A DNA stretch of 16,688 nucleotides from Candidatus Jorgensenbacteria bacterium RIFCSPLOWO2_12_FULL_42_11 (GCA_001779575.1 MFKM01000013.1:1-16688), one strand, 5' to 3'. Numbered from the stretch's first letter, positions 1-6,370 are shown. Numbers and translations: made by a program. The notes: generated from the sequence alone by a model not told the origin.

Positions 1-520
1 TTATTTTGCTTTGGGCCGGTTTTGGGGAAACCCAGGCCCTGGCAACATCGGCATCGCAGATAACGCAATAAATATCGCCCGGGTAATTAAAAACTTCGGC
101 CATAAAAACCGGCGTAAAAAAAGCGCTGATGAAAGGCAGGCGATTTTTGCTTAATCTAGAAATCAGATTTTTACCCCAGCCCCGTTTGATAAAAGCGAAG
201 ACCACTTTCAAAGTAAAATTTGATTTTGACAGATCCCTTTTCGGATAAAAGTTAAGAATTTTCTTTAATTTCTCAAGAATGCCAAAAACGGCGTTTCCGA
301 GTAAGGGGAATTTTTTGAAATCAGAGACTGATTCGTAAAAATCCTTGGCTAATTTCCAAACATTCCTGTCGATATTGGAAATTCCTTCGTAATTATTAGC
401 GCTGATGACTTTCCCTTCAAAAGCAAAATCTTTTAAAGGGTAAACCGTTCTCTGGTGCCCGTAGCCCATATCTACGGCTACTACCCAGGCCTTTTGGGGC
501 CGATTAATTTCATTGGTCAT
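1..520 (-). CDS. Partial protein of uncertain function, possibly GT-B glycosyltransferase-like (3' end outside window)
   Basis: An open minus-strand frame runs off the left edge of the window without a stop. About 173 residues are visible from the chosen ATG at 520-518. An in-frame ATG at 541 exists, but it lies inside the shared -10 element, so a transcript from that promoter would start downstream of it. Near the N-terminus there is a hydrophobic strand followed by a glycine-histidine turn (VDMGYGHQR). This resembles the first loop of MurG- and MGDG-synthase-like GT-B transferases. Near the cut end comes an ICDADVARAWV stretch, reminiscent of the donor/acceptor cleft region in such proteins. 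I do not firmly recognise the family. No signal peptide is evident. It is divergent from hypC, with the two coding starts about 35 bases apart. A role linked to the hydrogenase is not supported by anything in the sequence. Confidence 0.6.
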   Translation of the reverse strand, partial: MTNEINRPQKAWVVAVDMGYGHQRTVYPLKDFAFEGKVISANNYEGISNIDRNVWKLAKDFYESVSDFKKFPLLGNAVFGILEKLKKILNFYPKRDLSKSNFTLKVVFAFIKRGWGKNLISRLSKNRLPFISAFFTPVFMAEVFNYPGDIYCVICDADVARAWVSPKPAQSKI

Positions 521-539
521 TTTATTATTAATATTTACC

Positions 540-549
540 ATTATATAAT
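540..549. promoter_or_regulatory. Palindromic bidirectional -10 element (ATTATATAAT)
   Basis: The ten bases form a perfect palindrome that contains TATAAT on both strands: 544-549 on plus and 545-540 on minus. On the plus strand a transcription start about seven bases downstream falls at the ATG of hypC (556), which predicts a leaderless mRNA. On the minus strand the start would fall near 534, just upstream of the ATG at 520. No good -35 hexamer is visible on either side. Divergent transcription from symmetrical -10 elements is known in bacteria. Its use here is inference. Confidence 0.5.
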
Positions 550-555
550 GCAATG

Positions 556-759
556 ATGTGTCTGGCTACGCCGAGCAAAGTAATAAAAATAAAAAAAGAC
601 TGGGTTACCGTGAAAACGCCCCATCATTCCCATAAAGTTAATATTTGTCTTTTAAAAAACGTCAAAATCGGCGACTATCTCTTAATCCACGGCGAATTGG
701 CTTTAAATAAAATACCCAAGTCCGAAGCCGAAAAAATCCTGAAACTGACTCAAAAATAA
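556..759 (+). CDS. hypC: HypC/HybG/HupF-family [NiFe]-hydrogenase maturation chaperone
   Basis: A 67-residue protein of the usual small HypC size. The N-terminus is the family hallmark MCLATP. Cys2 is the residue that, after Met removal, binds the Fe(CN)2(CO) precursor and the apo large subunit in studied HypC proteins. I chose the ATG at 556 over the one at 553 because only this puts Cys at position 2. His45, in GDYLLIHGELAL, matches the second conserved iron-ligand position. The short beta-barrel (OB-like) pattern and a helical tail follow. No Shine-Dalgarno is present, and a perfect TATAAT ends six bases upstream, so the message is probably leaderless. The 3' end overlaps the convergent hydG by ten bases. 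It is the only complete stand-alone hyp gene in the window. Confidence 0.92.
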   Translation: MCLATPSKVIKIKKDWVTVKTPHHSHKVNICLLKNVKIGDYLLIHGELALNKIPKSEAEKILKLTQK

Positions 760-2132
760 ATATCTCTTTCCCCTTTTTCAATCCGCTCAAGACGCTCGCG
801 AGTTTCTTTTTTAATTTTAAAATCAGGAATCCTTTTTAGGTATTGAGCGATAATCTTTGCTCCTGATTTCTTAACCGGCCCCGAAGCGTAATCTTCAAGA
901 TATTCTTTGAAGGTCAAAATAGCGTTCGGTCGGCAAAGATTTTGAATCAATCCCGGTTTGGCTAAATCCATAAATACCTTTCCCGTCCGCCCCTGACGAT
1001 AGCAAGCGGTGCAAAAACTGGGCAGGAGATTTTGCTTGAGCGCGCTTTTTAACACTTGGCCAAGACTGCGATGGTCTTGGGGAAAAAACTGGGACAGTTC
1101 TTCGTCTTGCCCGTAACCGCCGGGCGAAGTCCTTGAGGCGGCCGAAGTTTGAGAAACGCCAATTTCAAACGCTTTCGCCCTCGTCTTGGGTTTTTCTCTG
1201 GTGGAAATTATCATGCCGGTGTAGGGAACGGCCATCCTTAAAATGGCGATAATTCTAAAAAGCTCGTTCTCGCTCACGGGACAAGGCGGCTTCTTCCAAC
1301 CGGCCGAAGCTGTCGGTTGCCAGCGAGGAACAGAAAAAGTGTGAGGCCCGACTCCGAATTTTTTATCCAAATATTGAGCGTGAGCAACTAAGGCCAAAAC
1401 CTCAAATTTGTAATCATATAAACCAAAAAGAACGCCCAAACCGACATCGTCAATGCCGGCTTTAAATGCCAGGCCGGGAGCCAGCAGCTGTCTTTGATAA
1501 TCCGCTTTTGGGCCATTATGCAGTTTTTTATAAGTTTCTTGGTGATAGGTTTCCTGAAACAATTGATAAGTGCCGATGCCGGCCGCTTTTAGCTTGCGAT
1601 AATTTTCCACGGTGGTCGCCGCAATATTGACGTTAACCCGCCTTATTTCTCCTTTGCCTGATTTGGTATTATAAATTGTTTTGATAACGTCAACCACGTA
1701 GTCAATCGGGTTGGAAACGGGGTCTTCGCCGAATTCAACCAGCAACCTTTTATGGCCCATATCTTCCAAGATTTTTACCTGTTCCCTGATTTCCTCCAAC
1801 GTTAATTTTTTGCGGGGAGCCGGATTGCGGCGCTGAAAACCGCAATAATCGCAATCATTCACGCAGAAAGAAGAAATATAAATGGGGGCGAAAAAAACCA
1901 ATCTTTCCCCGTAAATTTCTTTTTTGATCCGGCCGGCCGCTTTAAACATTTTTTCAATCAATTTCGGGTCTTCCGCGTTAAGTAAAAAGCCTATTTCTTT
2001 CAAATTCAATCCATTTTTTTTCAAAGCTTTTTTTAAAATTGTCAAAATCTGCCTTCGGGCGGGCTTTCGGGTTTTTTCTAAAACTGAAAATATCTTTTCT
2101 TCGTTAATGATTTTTTTGATATTGGCGGGCAT
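750..2132 (-). CDS. hydG: HydG, radical-SAM tyrosine lyase making CO and cyanide (normally an [FeFe]-hydrogenase maturase)
   Basis: 460 residues, the normal HydG length. The radical-SAM cluster motif CX3CX2C is at Cys90, 94 and 97. The C-terminal CX2CX22C motif, which binds the second cluster where CO and CN- are formed, is exact at Cys374, 377 and 400. That motif separates HydG from its relative ThiH. His264, in GPHTFSVPR, matches the ligand of the extra 'dangler' iron. Other family blocks are intact (RRVNVN, ETYHQETY, DDVGLGVLFGLYDYKFE, DHRSL, FKEYLEDY). In studied organisms HydG cleaves tyrosine to p-cresol, CO and cyanide and builds a Fe(CO)2(CN)-cysteine synthon for [FeFe] hydrogenase. 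Here the neighbour is a [NiFe] enzyme, and there is no HydF or [FeFe] HydA in the window. It lies 165 bases after the HypC-HydE gene, across a fold-back element. A CATAAT at 2153-2148 could be its own -10. Confidence 0.95.
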   Translation of the reverse strand: MPANIKKIINEEKIFSVLEKTRKPARRQILTILKKALKKNGLNLKEIGFLLNAEDPKLIEKMFKAAGRIKKEIYGERLVFFAPIYISSFCVNDCDYCGFQRRNPAPRKKLTLEEIREQVKILEDMGHKRLLVEFGEDPVSNPIDYVVDVIKTIYNTKSGKGEIRRVNVNIAATTVENYRKLKAAGIGTYQLFQETYHQETYKKLHNGPKADYQRQLLAPGLAFKAGIDDVGLGVLFGLYDYKFEVLALVAHAQYLDKKFGVGPHTFSVPRWQPTASAGWKKPPCPVSENELFRIIAILRMAVPYTGMIISTREKPKTRAKAFEIGVSQTSAASRTSPGGYGQDEELSQFFPQDHRSLGQVLKSALKQNLLPSFCTACYRQGRTGKVFMDLAKPGLIQNLCRPNAILTFKEYLEDYASGPVKKSGAKIIAQYLKRIPDFKIKKETRERLERIEKGERDIYF

Positions 2133-2143
2133 GTGTTATTTGC

Positions 2144-2292
2144 TTTGAATTATGAAACTAAGCCGCGAATAGCGAATGAAAAGATTTTCTTCAACCCGCT
2201 CACGCTCCGATTTCATCGGAGCTGCGCTTCCGTTTGGGTTTCAGAAAAATCTTTTCATTCGCTATTCGCGAGATGGCCTTCCATAATTCAAA
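2144..2292. repeat. 149-bp nested inverted-repeat (fold-back) element between hypC-hydE and hydG
   Basis: Several inverted repeats share one centre. An outer 11-bp pair is 2144-2154 with 2282-2292. A middle 25-bp perfect pair is 2164-2188 with 2246-2270. A short pair is 2193-2197 with 2236-2240. An inner 8-bp pair is 2204-2211 with 2215-2222 around a 3-base loop. The whole region could fold into one long branched hairpin, as DNA or RNA. No T-run follows the stem on either strand, so it does not look like an intrinsic terminator. It carries no ORF of note. It fills the only non-coding gap in the hydrogenase block. It could be a miniature mobile or dispersed repeat, or an RNA structure that limits or processes the hydG message. 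Confidence 0.8.
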
Positions 2293-2297
2293 ACAAT

Positions 2298-3578
2298 CTA
2301 ATCCTTCAATGATTTTTGCATTCTTTCCTCCAGCATTTTATAACTCTCCTCGTTTTTGAATAATCCATACTTTTCCCAAAGATTTTCTTTTCGGAAAAAT
2401 TTGCGGTCGTAAATTTTATAAAGCGGCCGGTATTTGGCTGGCGTCAGGTTAAACATCAGAGAATTAGCTCCGGCCAAAAGGGCTTTCTTTCTGCCCGACT
2501 CGCCCGCTAAAGTTTCCAAAGCGGTAACCACCGGAATCTTTGTTTCTTTCATCAATAATCTCAAAACCGCGATCATTTTCAGGGTTAATTCAATTTTTTT
2601 AGAGCTGGAAAGCAAAAATCGAGAATTAGACAGCGGCGTATCGGCCGCCGGCGCATACGGCCCCAAGGAAGCCATATCGGCCCATTTTTTTGTCGTCAGG
2701 ACATCATCAGCCAAGTCCTCAATGGTTTGACCGGCTAAGCCAACCAAGGAACCGGTGACGACAAAATAGCCCAATTTTTTCATAAATTCCAAATGCTTAA
2801 AGCGACTTTCAAAATTCTTGCCCCGAGGATGAAGTTTTTTAAACAGCCTGAAGTTGCTGGTTTCAAAACGAAAAAGCGCTCCCGAAGCTCCGGCTTGTTT
2901 CATTTTTTTATAGCATTGATAATCGCGCTCGCCCACGCTGACAAAAATAAAAACCCGGCACCGTTTTTTAATCTTTTTAATTATCTCGCAAAGCATCGCT
3001 GGGGTGTAAAAAGGGTCTTCTCCCGACTGGAGCACCAGCAATTTATAACCCTTTTTCCTGACTGCTTCTTCCGCTGTTTCCACTATCTCTTCGGGGGTCA
3101 TCCGGTAGCGTTTAAAATTTTTATTTTCTTTTCTTAAACCGCAATACAAGCAATCATTGCGGCAATAATTTGAAAATTCGATTATCCCGTGAATGCAAAT
3201 AAAATCCCGAAGATAAGTCTGGCGAATAAGATTAGCCTCGGAAAAAAGAGCCTTCTTTTCAAGGCCTTCAACATTCAATAGAAAAACGATTTCTTCTTTG
3301 GTTAGATTTCGGATTTTAGAAGTTTTAATAACATTTACAAAATCGCTACTTAATTTTGAGGTATCTATCGGCCGGCCGGTTTCTAATAATTCCTTAATCT
3401 GAACAGCATCGCCGGAAGAAATTTTTTTAATGGCTAAACCGGAAAGATGCAGTATCCAATCGCCAATTTTTAAATTAGGAATTAAAGCGGCATTGATTTC
3501 TTTATCAACGCCCCTGTCTTGAATAACAGCGATAGTTCCTTTTAATTTTCTAATCCGAGCCGGGATGGTTAAGCACAT
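2298..3578 (-). CDS. hydE: HypC-HydE fusion: hydrogenase Fe-ligand chaperone domain joined to radical-SAM maturase
   Basis: 426 residues with two domains. Residues 1-72 are a HypC domain starting MCLTIPARI with Cys2. Residues about 75-426 are HydE: the radical-SAM motif CX3CX2C is at Cys139, 143 and 146 within IEFSNYCRNDCLYCG. It is followed by VLQSGEDPF, GSLVGLAGQTIEDLADD, GPYAPAADTPL and NLTPAKYRPLYKIY, which are all HydE landmarks. The length of the second part equals a normal stand-alone HydE. HydE acts on the HydG iron synthon during [FeFe] cofactor assembly, and HypC binds the [NiFe] iron precursor. One polypeptide with both is, as far as I know, not a standard arrangement. In the HypC part the usual second His is replaced by Leu, with His44 one place earlier. 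The start is six bases after the hydrogenase large-subunit stop, with no Shine-Dalgarno, so it is clearly in the same operon. Confidence 0.93.
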   Translation of the reverse strand: MCLTIPARIRKLKGTIAVIQDRGVDKEINAALIPNLKIGDWILHLSGLAIKKISSGDAVQIKELLETGRPIDTSKLSSDFVNVIKTSKIRNLTKEEIVFLLNVEGLEKKALFSEANLIRQTYLRDFICIHGIIEFSNYCRNDCLYCGLRKENKNFKRYRMTPEEIVETAEEAVRKKGYKLLVLQSGEDPFYTPAMLCEIIKKIKKRCRVFIFVSVGERDYQCYKKMKQAGASGALFRFETSNFRLFKKLHPRGKNFESRFKHLEFMKKLGYFVVTGSLVGLAGQTIEDLADDVLTTKKWADMASLGPYAPAADTPLSNSRFLLSSSKKIELTLKMIAVLRLLMKETKIPVVTALETLAGESGRKKALLAGANSLMFNLTPAKYRPLYKIYDRKFFRKENLWEKYGLFKNEESYKMLEERMQKSLKD

Positions 3579-3584
3579 TTTAGT

Positions 3585-4823
3585 TTAGTGAACCGCGCAG
3601 GTAATGCAGGGATCGTAAGCCCGAATAAGCATTTCAATTAATTTTCTGGCTTCCGCCAAAGATATTTTAGGCGATTGGTCTAAAATCGCTTGGGCGCTTT
3701 TTTCCATGGAAGGCAGATTTTGAACCGTCGGGGTAATGATATTGATAAAAGTTATTTTCCCTTTATCGTTTAAATGGATTTCGTGATACAAGCCGCCCCG
3801 GGGCGCCTCCACTGCCCCGATGCCTTTAAGAGGCGGGTTGGCGGAAGGAACAGCAACAGTGGGGTCAAGTTTCTCCCGAAGCAAAATTCCGACTATTTCC
3901 TGGGCTTTTTTGTAAAAATGCAAAATTTCTATCGCCTGGGCCAAATTATTGTGAAAAGGATTGTTAAAATTCGTTGCCCGAAGATATTTTCGGCAAACCG
4001 GGTCTAAATAATCATGATGGGTGGCTAATCGAGCCAAAGCGCCGACCATTATCGCCTTTTCGTGATATCGGCCGAATTTAGCCGTAGAATCCAGTCTGAC
4101 TTCCTCCTGAATATCATTTTTGTAATCCTCAATCGCGGAGTCGTCTTTTTGGCTGGAAATAATAATTTCTGATTCGTAACCGGGATAATTTTTTTTATCG
4201 GTCTGGCTGATAAATTCTAATTCAATATTGTATTGAGGATAATTAAGCTTGGCAAAAATTTTAGCGGCCGCTATCGCGTAATTGAGGTTTTTTTCTAATT
4301 TCCCCGATAATTCGGTTAGGGTTTTTTTAGCGGGAATTTTATGAAAACCGCCGATAGTCGTGGTTGTCGGCAGAACACTGCGGCCGGCCACCGCCAAAGA
4401 AATTTCATCGCCGATTCCTTTCAGGTTAATCGCGGTTTTGAAAATTTCCGGATTTTTTTTGGCCAATTCAATGCCGCTGTCTATCCCCAAATAATCCGGC
4501 GAAGCCAGGAAAAAAGCGTGCAGAACGTGGCTCTGGATTATCTGGCTGGCCATCATCAGTTTTCGCAATAAGATCGTGGTCTTGTTGGGGACAATGCCCA
4601 AAGCCGCCTCTGCCGCCTTAACCGAAGCCAAGTTATGGGCAATCGGGCAAACGCCGCAAATTCTTGAAGTTATCCACGGCGCTTCCTCGGCGGGCCGATT
4701 AACCAAAATTCCTTCAAACAATCTTTCGCCTTCCAAAATTCTTAATCGGGCTTTCTTATTGGCCCAATCAATATCTAAAGCGCCATGGCCTTCAATTTTA
4801 GCGATAAATTCATCGATGATCAT
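3585..4823 (-). CDS. shyA: [NiFe] hydrogenase large (alpha) subunit, group 3b-like
   Basis: 412 residues carrying the Ni-Fe site. The N-terminal nickel motif is RICGVC (Cys56, Cys59) with His63, and the C-terminal one is DPCITCAVH (Cys406, Cys409). Glu11 in EGHG matches the proton-relay Glu. GRSVLPTTTTIGGF and EAPRGGLYHEI are the other family blocks. The subunit oxidises H2 or makes it from protons, passing electrons to the delta subunit. The reading frame stops directly after His412, the residue where the maturation protease normally cuts, so the protein has no C-terminal extension to remove. Most group 3b relatives carry a short one; the pyrococcal enzyme loses four residues. All four nickel cysteines are present, so the enzyme should be active. 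The start overlaps the delta stop by 14 bases, which suggests translational coupling. The symbol follows pyrococcal sulfhydrogenase II naming to avoid a clash with [FeFe] hydA. Confidence 0.95.
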   Translation of the reverse strand: MIIDEFIAKIEGHGALDIDWANKKARLRILEGERLFEGILVNRPAEEAPWITSRICGVCPIAHNLASVKAAEAALGIVPNKTTILLRKLMMASQIIQSHVLHAFFLASPDYLGIDSGIELAKKNPEIFKTAINLKGIGDEISLAVAGRSVLPTTTTIGGFHKIPAKKTLTELSGKLEKNLNYAIAAAKIFAKLNYPQYNIELEFISQTDKKNYPGYESEIIISSQKDDSAIEDYKNDIQEEVRLDSTAKFGRYHEKAIMVGALARLATHHDYLDPVCRKYLRATNFNNPFHNNLAQAIEILHFYKKAQEIVGILLREKLDPTVAVPSANPPLKGIGAVEAPRGGLYHEIHLNDKGKITFINIITPTVQNLPSMEKSAQAILDQSPKISLAEARKLIEMLIRAYDPCITCAVH

Positions 4824-5562
4824 ATAATTTTGATTTATTATGAAACATTGAAAAATAATTTTCTATTTCTTCTTCGCTGGCGAATTTATTCAATATCGTC
4901 AAAAGAGCTCCGACGTTAGCGCCCTCTTTTATCCCGAAACAACCATAACAGGCACTGCCTCCTTTAAGACAAATGGCCCCGCAAGCGCCTTGGGCAATCG
5001 GCCCCAGGCAGGGTTTTTTCTCAAGCAACCGGCAGGGCAAATTAGCCAACTTGCATTCAAAGCAAACCGAATAATCTTTGTAATTTAATTTTTTGCCGTT
5101 TATTAAATCGCTGAAAATACGGGCCGCTTCATTCCCGCTTATCGGACAACCATGGATCAAAAAATCTATTTTCACGTAAGCGCTCAAGGGCAAAGCGTCA
5201 ACGCCCCGGCCCTCGTATTCGGGTCCGTAAATTTTATTGTACCATTGCTGGCGTTCTTCTTTATCTAAAATTGCCGGGATGCCTCCGAGCGTCGCGCAAG
5301 TTCCCAAACCGACAAGCAGTCGGGATTTTTCTCTGATGATTTTTAATAAATCAATTTCCCCGGGCGTCAACGGCGTGCCTTCAATTAAAGCGATGTCAAA
5401 TTGTTCCCACTGGGCTTTTGCCTGACCGAGACGCCAATTAACTATATCCACTCTTTCCGAAAGAGCCAAAAGTTTTTCTTTAAGACCCACCAATTCCACC
5501 TGACAGCCCTCGCAGTCGGTGAAATCAAAGAGTCCCAGTTTCAATTTTTTATCATTAGTCAT
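4810..5562 (-). CDS. shyD: [NiFe] hydrogenase small (delta) subunit, group 3b-like, three [4Fe-4S] clusters
   Basis: 250 residues from the ATG at 5562. The proximal cluster ligands are Cys17 and Cys20 (FTDCEGCQ), Cys89 (GLGTCATLGG) and Cys139 (HGCPISGNE). Eight further cysteines (167, 170, 177, 185, 194, 198, 205, 208) can hold the medial and distal clusters. The protein carries electrons between the Ni-Fe site and the beta/gamma module. There is no twin-arginine signal, so it is cytosolic. A TTG at 5583 would extend it by seven residues, but that extension lies in a short direct repeat and would overlap the gamma stop. The ATG is preferred, leaving a 13-base gap. No Shine-Dalgarno is present. 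It ends 14 bases inside the alpha gene. Confidence 0.93.
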   Translation of the reverse strand: MTNDKKLKLGLFDFTDCEGCQVELVGLKEKLLALSERVDIVNWRLGQAKAQWEQFDIALIEGTPLTPGEIDLLKIIREKSRLLVGLGTCATLGGIPAILDKEERQQWYNKIYGPEYEGRGVDALPLSAYVKIDFLIHGCPISGNEAARIFSDLINGKKLNYKDYSVCFECKLANLPCRLLEKKPCLGPIAQGACGAICLKGGSACYGCFGIKEGANVGALLTILNKFASEEEIENYFSMFHNKSKLYDHR

Positions 5563-5582
5563 AAGTCGTAAGTCATTAGTCA
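5552..5582. repeat. 31-bp 10-11-10 direct repeat at the gamma/delta junction
   Basis: The decamer TCATTAGTCA occurs at 5552-5561 and again at 5573-5582, separated by an 11-base spacer of similar composition (TAAGTCGTAAG). The repeat period is 21 bases, a multiple of three. It spans the gamma stop codon and the delta start codon. It has the same 10-11-10 layout as the repeat inside tsaE at 15841-15871, although the sequences differ. Probably one member of a family of short dispersed repeats. Confidence 0.7.
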
Positions 5583-6370
5583 AAATTTTTATCTATTTCA
5601 TCGTAATTAAACACCGGGCCGTCTAAACAAACATATTTTTCGCCGGTCGCGCAATGCTGGCACTTGCCGATGCCGCATTGCATTTTTCTTTCTTCGCTGA
5701 TAAAAATGCGGCGATCGGTGATGCCAATTGATTTTAATATTTTTTCCATGGCGGCCACCATCGGTCCCGGGCCGCACATCACCACCACCGTATCCAACGG
5801 ATTAACTTTCATTTCTTTTATCAGTTCGGTGACAAAACCGACGCGGCCCCGCCAATCGGGCGTGGGGGCGTCAACGGTCAAAAGAACCTTCACGGATTTC
5901 TGCCAGCGATCAACCATGTCTTTAATTAAAATCTCATCGGGATTAGTCGCTCCGTAAGCGAGATAAATCCGGCCGAAATCTTCTCGGTTTTTTATCAGAT
6001 ACTCCGTCAGACTGGCAATCGGCGGGATGCCGCAACCGCCGCTGACCATCAAAATATCTTTACCCTTAAAAAAATCCAAAGGAAAACCGTTGCCGTAAGG
6101 GCCGCGAACGGTAATTTCGTCGCCTTTCTTCAAAGAATGGAAAGCCGCGGAAACCGTGCCTCCCTTTCTAACCATCAAATCAAAGTATTGCTTTTGGTAA
6201 GGCGAGGAAGCGGGGCCGAAAGGCGCTTCTCCGTAACCCCACAAACCGGCTAAAACAAACTGACCGGGAACAAAGTTCAGGCGTTTTTTCAAACGTAGCA
6301 ATTTCACGCTCGGCGAAAGAAATTCTATTTTTTCTATTTTAACCGGTTGGGGCTGATAAAGATTTTTCAT
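5576..6370 (-). CDS. shyC: [NiFe] hydrogenase FAD/NAD(P)-binding (gamma) subunit with [2Fe-2S] site
   Basis: 264 residues of the ferredoxin-NADP reductase/PyrK-like fold. The FAD domain comes first (VPGQFV and GEAPFGPASSP). The nicotinamide domain follows, with GGCGIPP and VVVMCGPGPM. A C-terminal [2Fe-2S] motif has Cys232, 237, 240 and 248 (QCGIGKCQHC). The subunit passes electrons between NAD(P)H and the beta subunit. I chose the ATG at 6370, which gives a 32-base overlap with the beta gene. An upstream TTG at 6403 would add 11 residues and increase the overlap. In pyrococcal sulfhydrogenase I this subunit is called HydG. It is unrelated to the maturase HydG at 750-2132, hence the symbol from sulfhydrogenase II. 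Which nicotinamide it prefers cannot be read from the sequence with confidence. Confidence 0.93.
   Translation of the reverse strand: MKNLYQPQPVKIEKIEFLSPSVKLLRLKKRLNFVPGQFVLAGLWGYGEAPFGPASSPYQKQYFDLMVRKGGTVSAAFHSLKKGDEITVRGPYGNGFPLDFFKGKDILMVSGGCGIPPIASLTEYLIKNREDFGRIYLAYGATNPDEILIKDMVDRWQKSVKVLLTVDAPTPDWRGRVGFVTELIKEMKVNPLDTVVVMCGPGPMVAAMEKILKSIGITDRRIFISEERKMQCGIGKCQHCATGEKYVCLDGPVFNYDEIDKNFD

Noticed and set aside
553..555. ATG at 553 as hypC start
   Set aside because: It would put Met before MCL and displace the essential Cys2. The predicted transcript start also favours 556.
750..2132. Annotation of the radical-SAM gene as ThiH (thiamine tyrosine lyase)
   Set aside because: The exact CX2CX22C C-terminal cluster motif and the GPHTFSVPR histidine are HydG features, and no thiamine gene is nearby.
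2164..2270. Intrinsic terminator between hypC-hydE and hydG
   Set aside because: No T-run follows the stem on either strand, and the central spacer is far longer than a terminator loop.
2793..3137. Plus-strand open frame of about 114 codons opposite the HypC-HydE gene
   Set aside because: Fully covered by the strongly conserved radical-SAM coding strand, with no recognisable motif of its own.
2298..3355. Annotation of the second radical-SAM domain as PylB or BioB
   Set aside because: The sequence blocks follow HydE closely, no pyrrolysine or biotin genes are present, and the HypC fusion and hydG neighbour point to hydrogenase work.
5563..5583. TTG start extending the delta subunit by seven residues
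   Set aside because: The extension comes from the direct repeat, and the ATG at 5562 gives a normal N-terminus and avoids overlap with the gamma stop.
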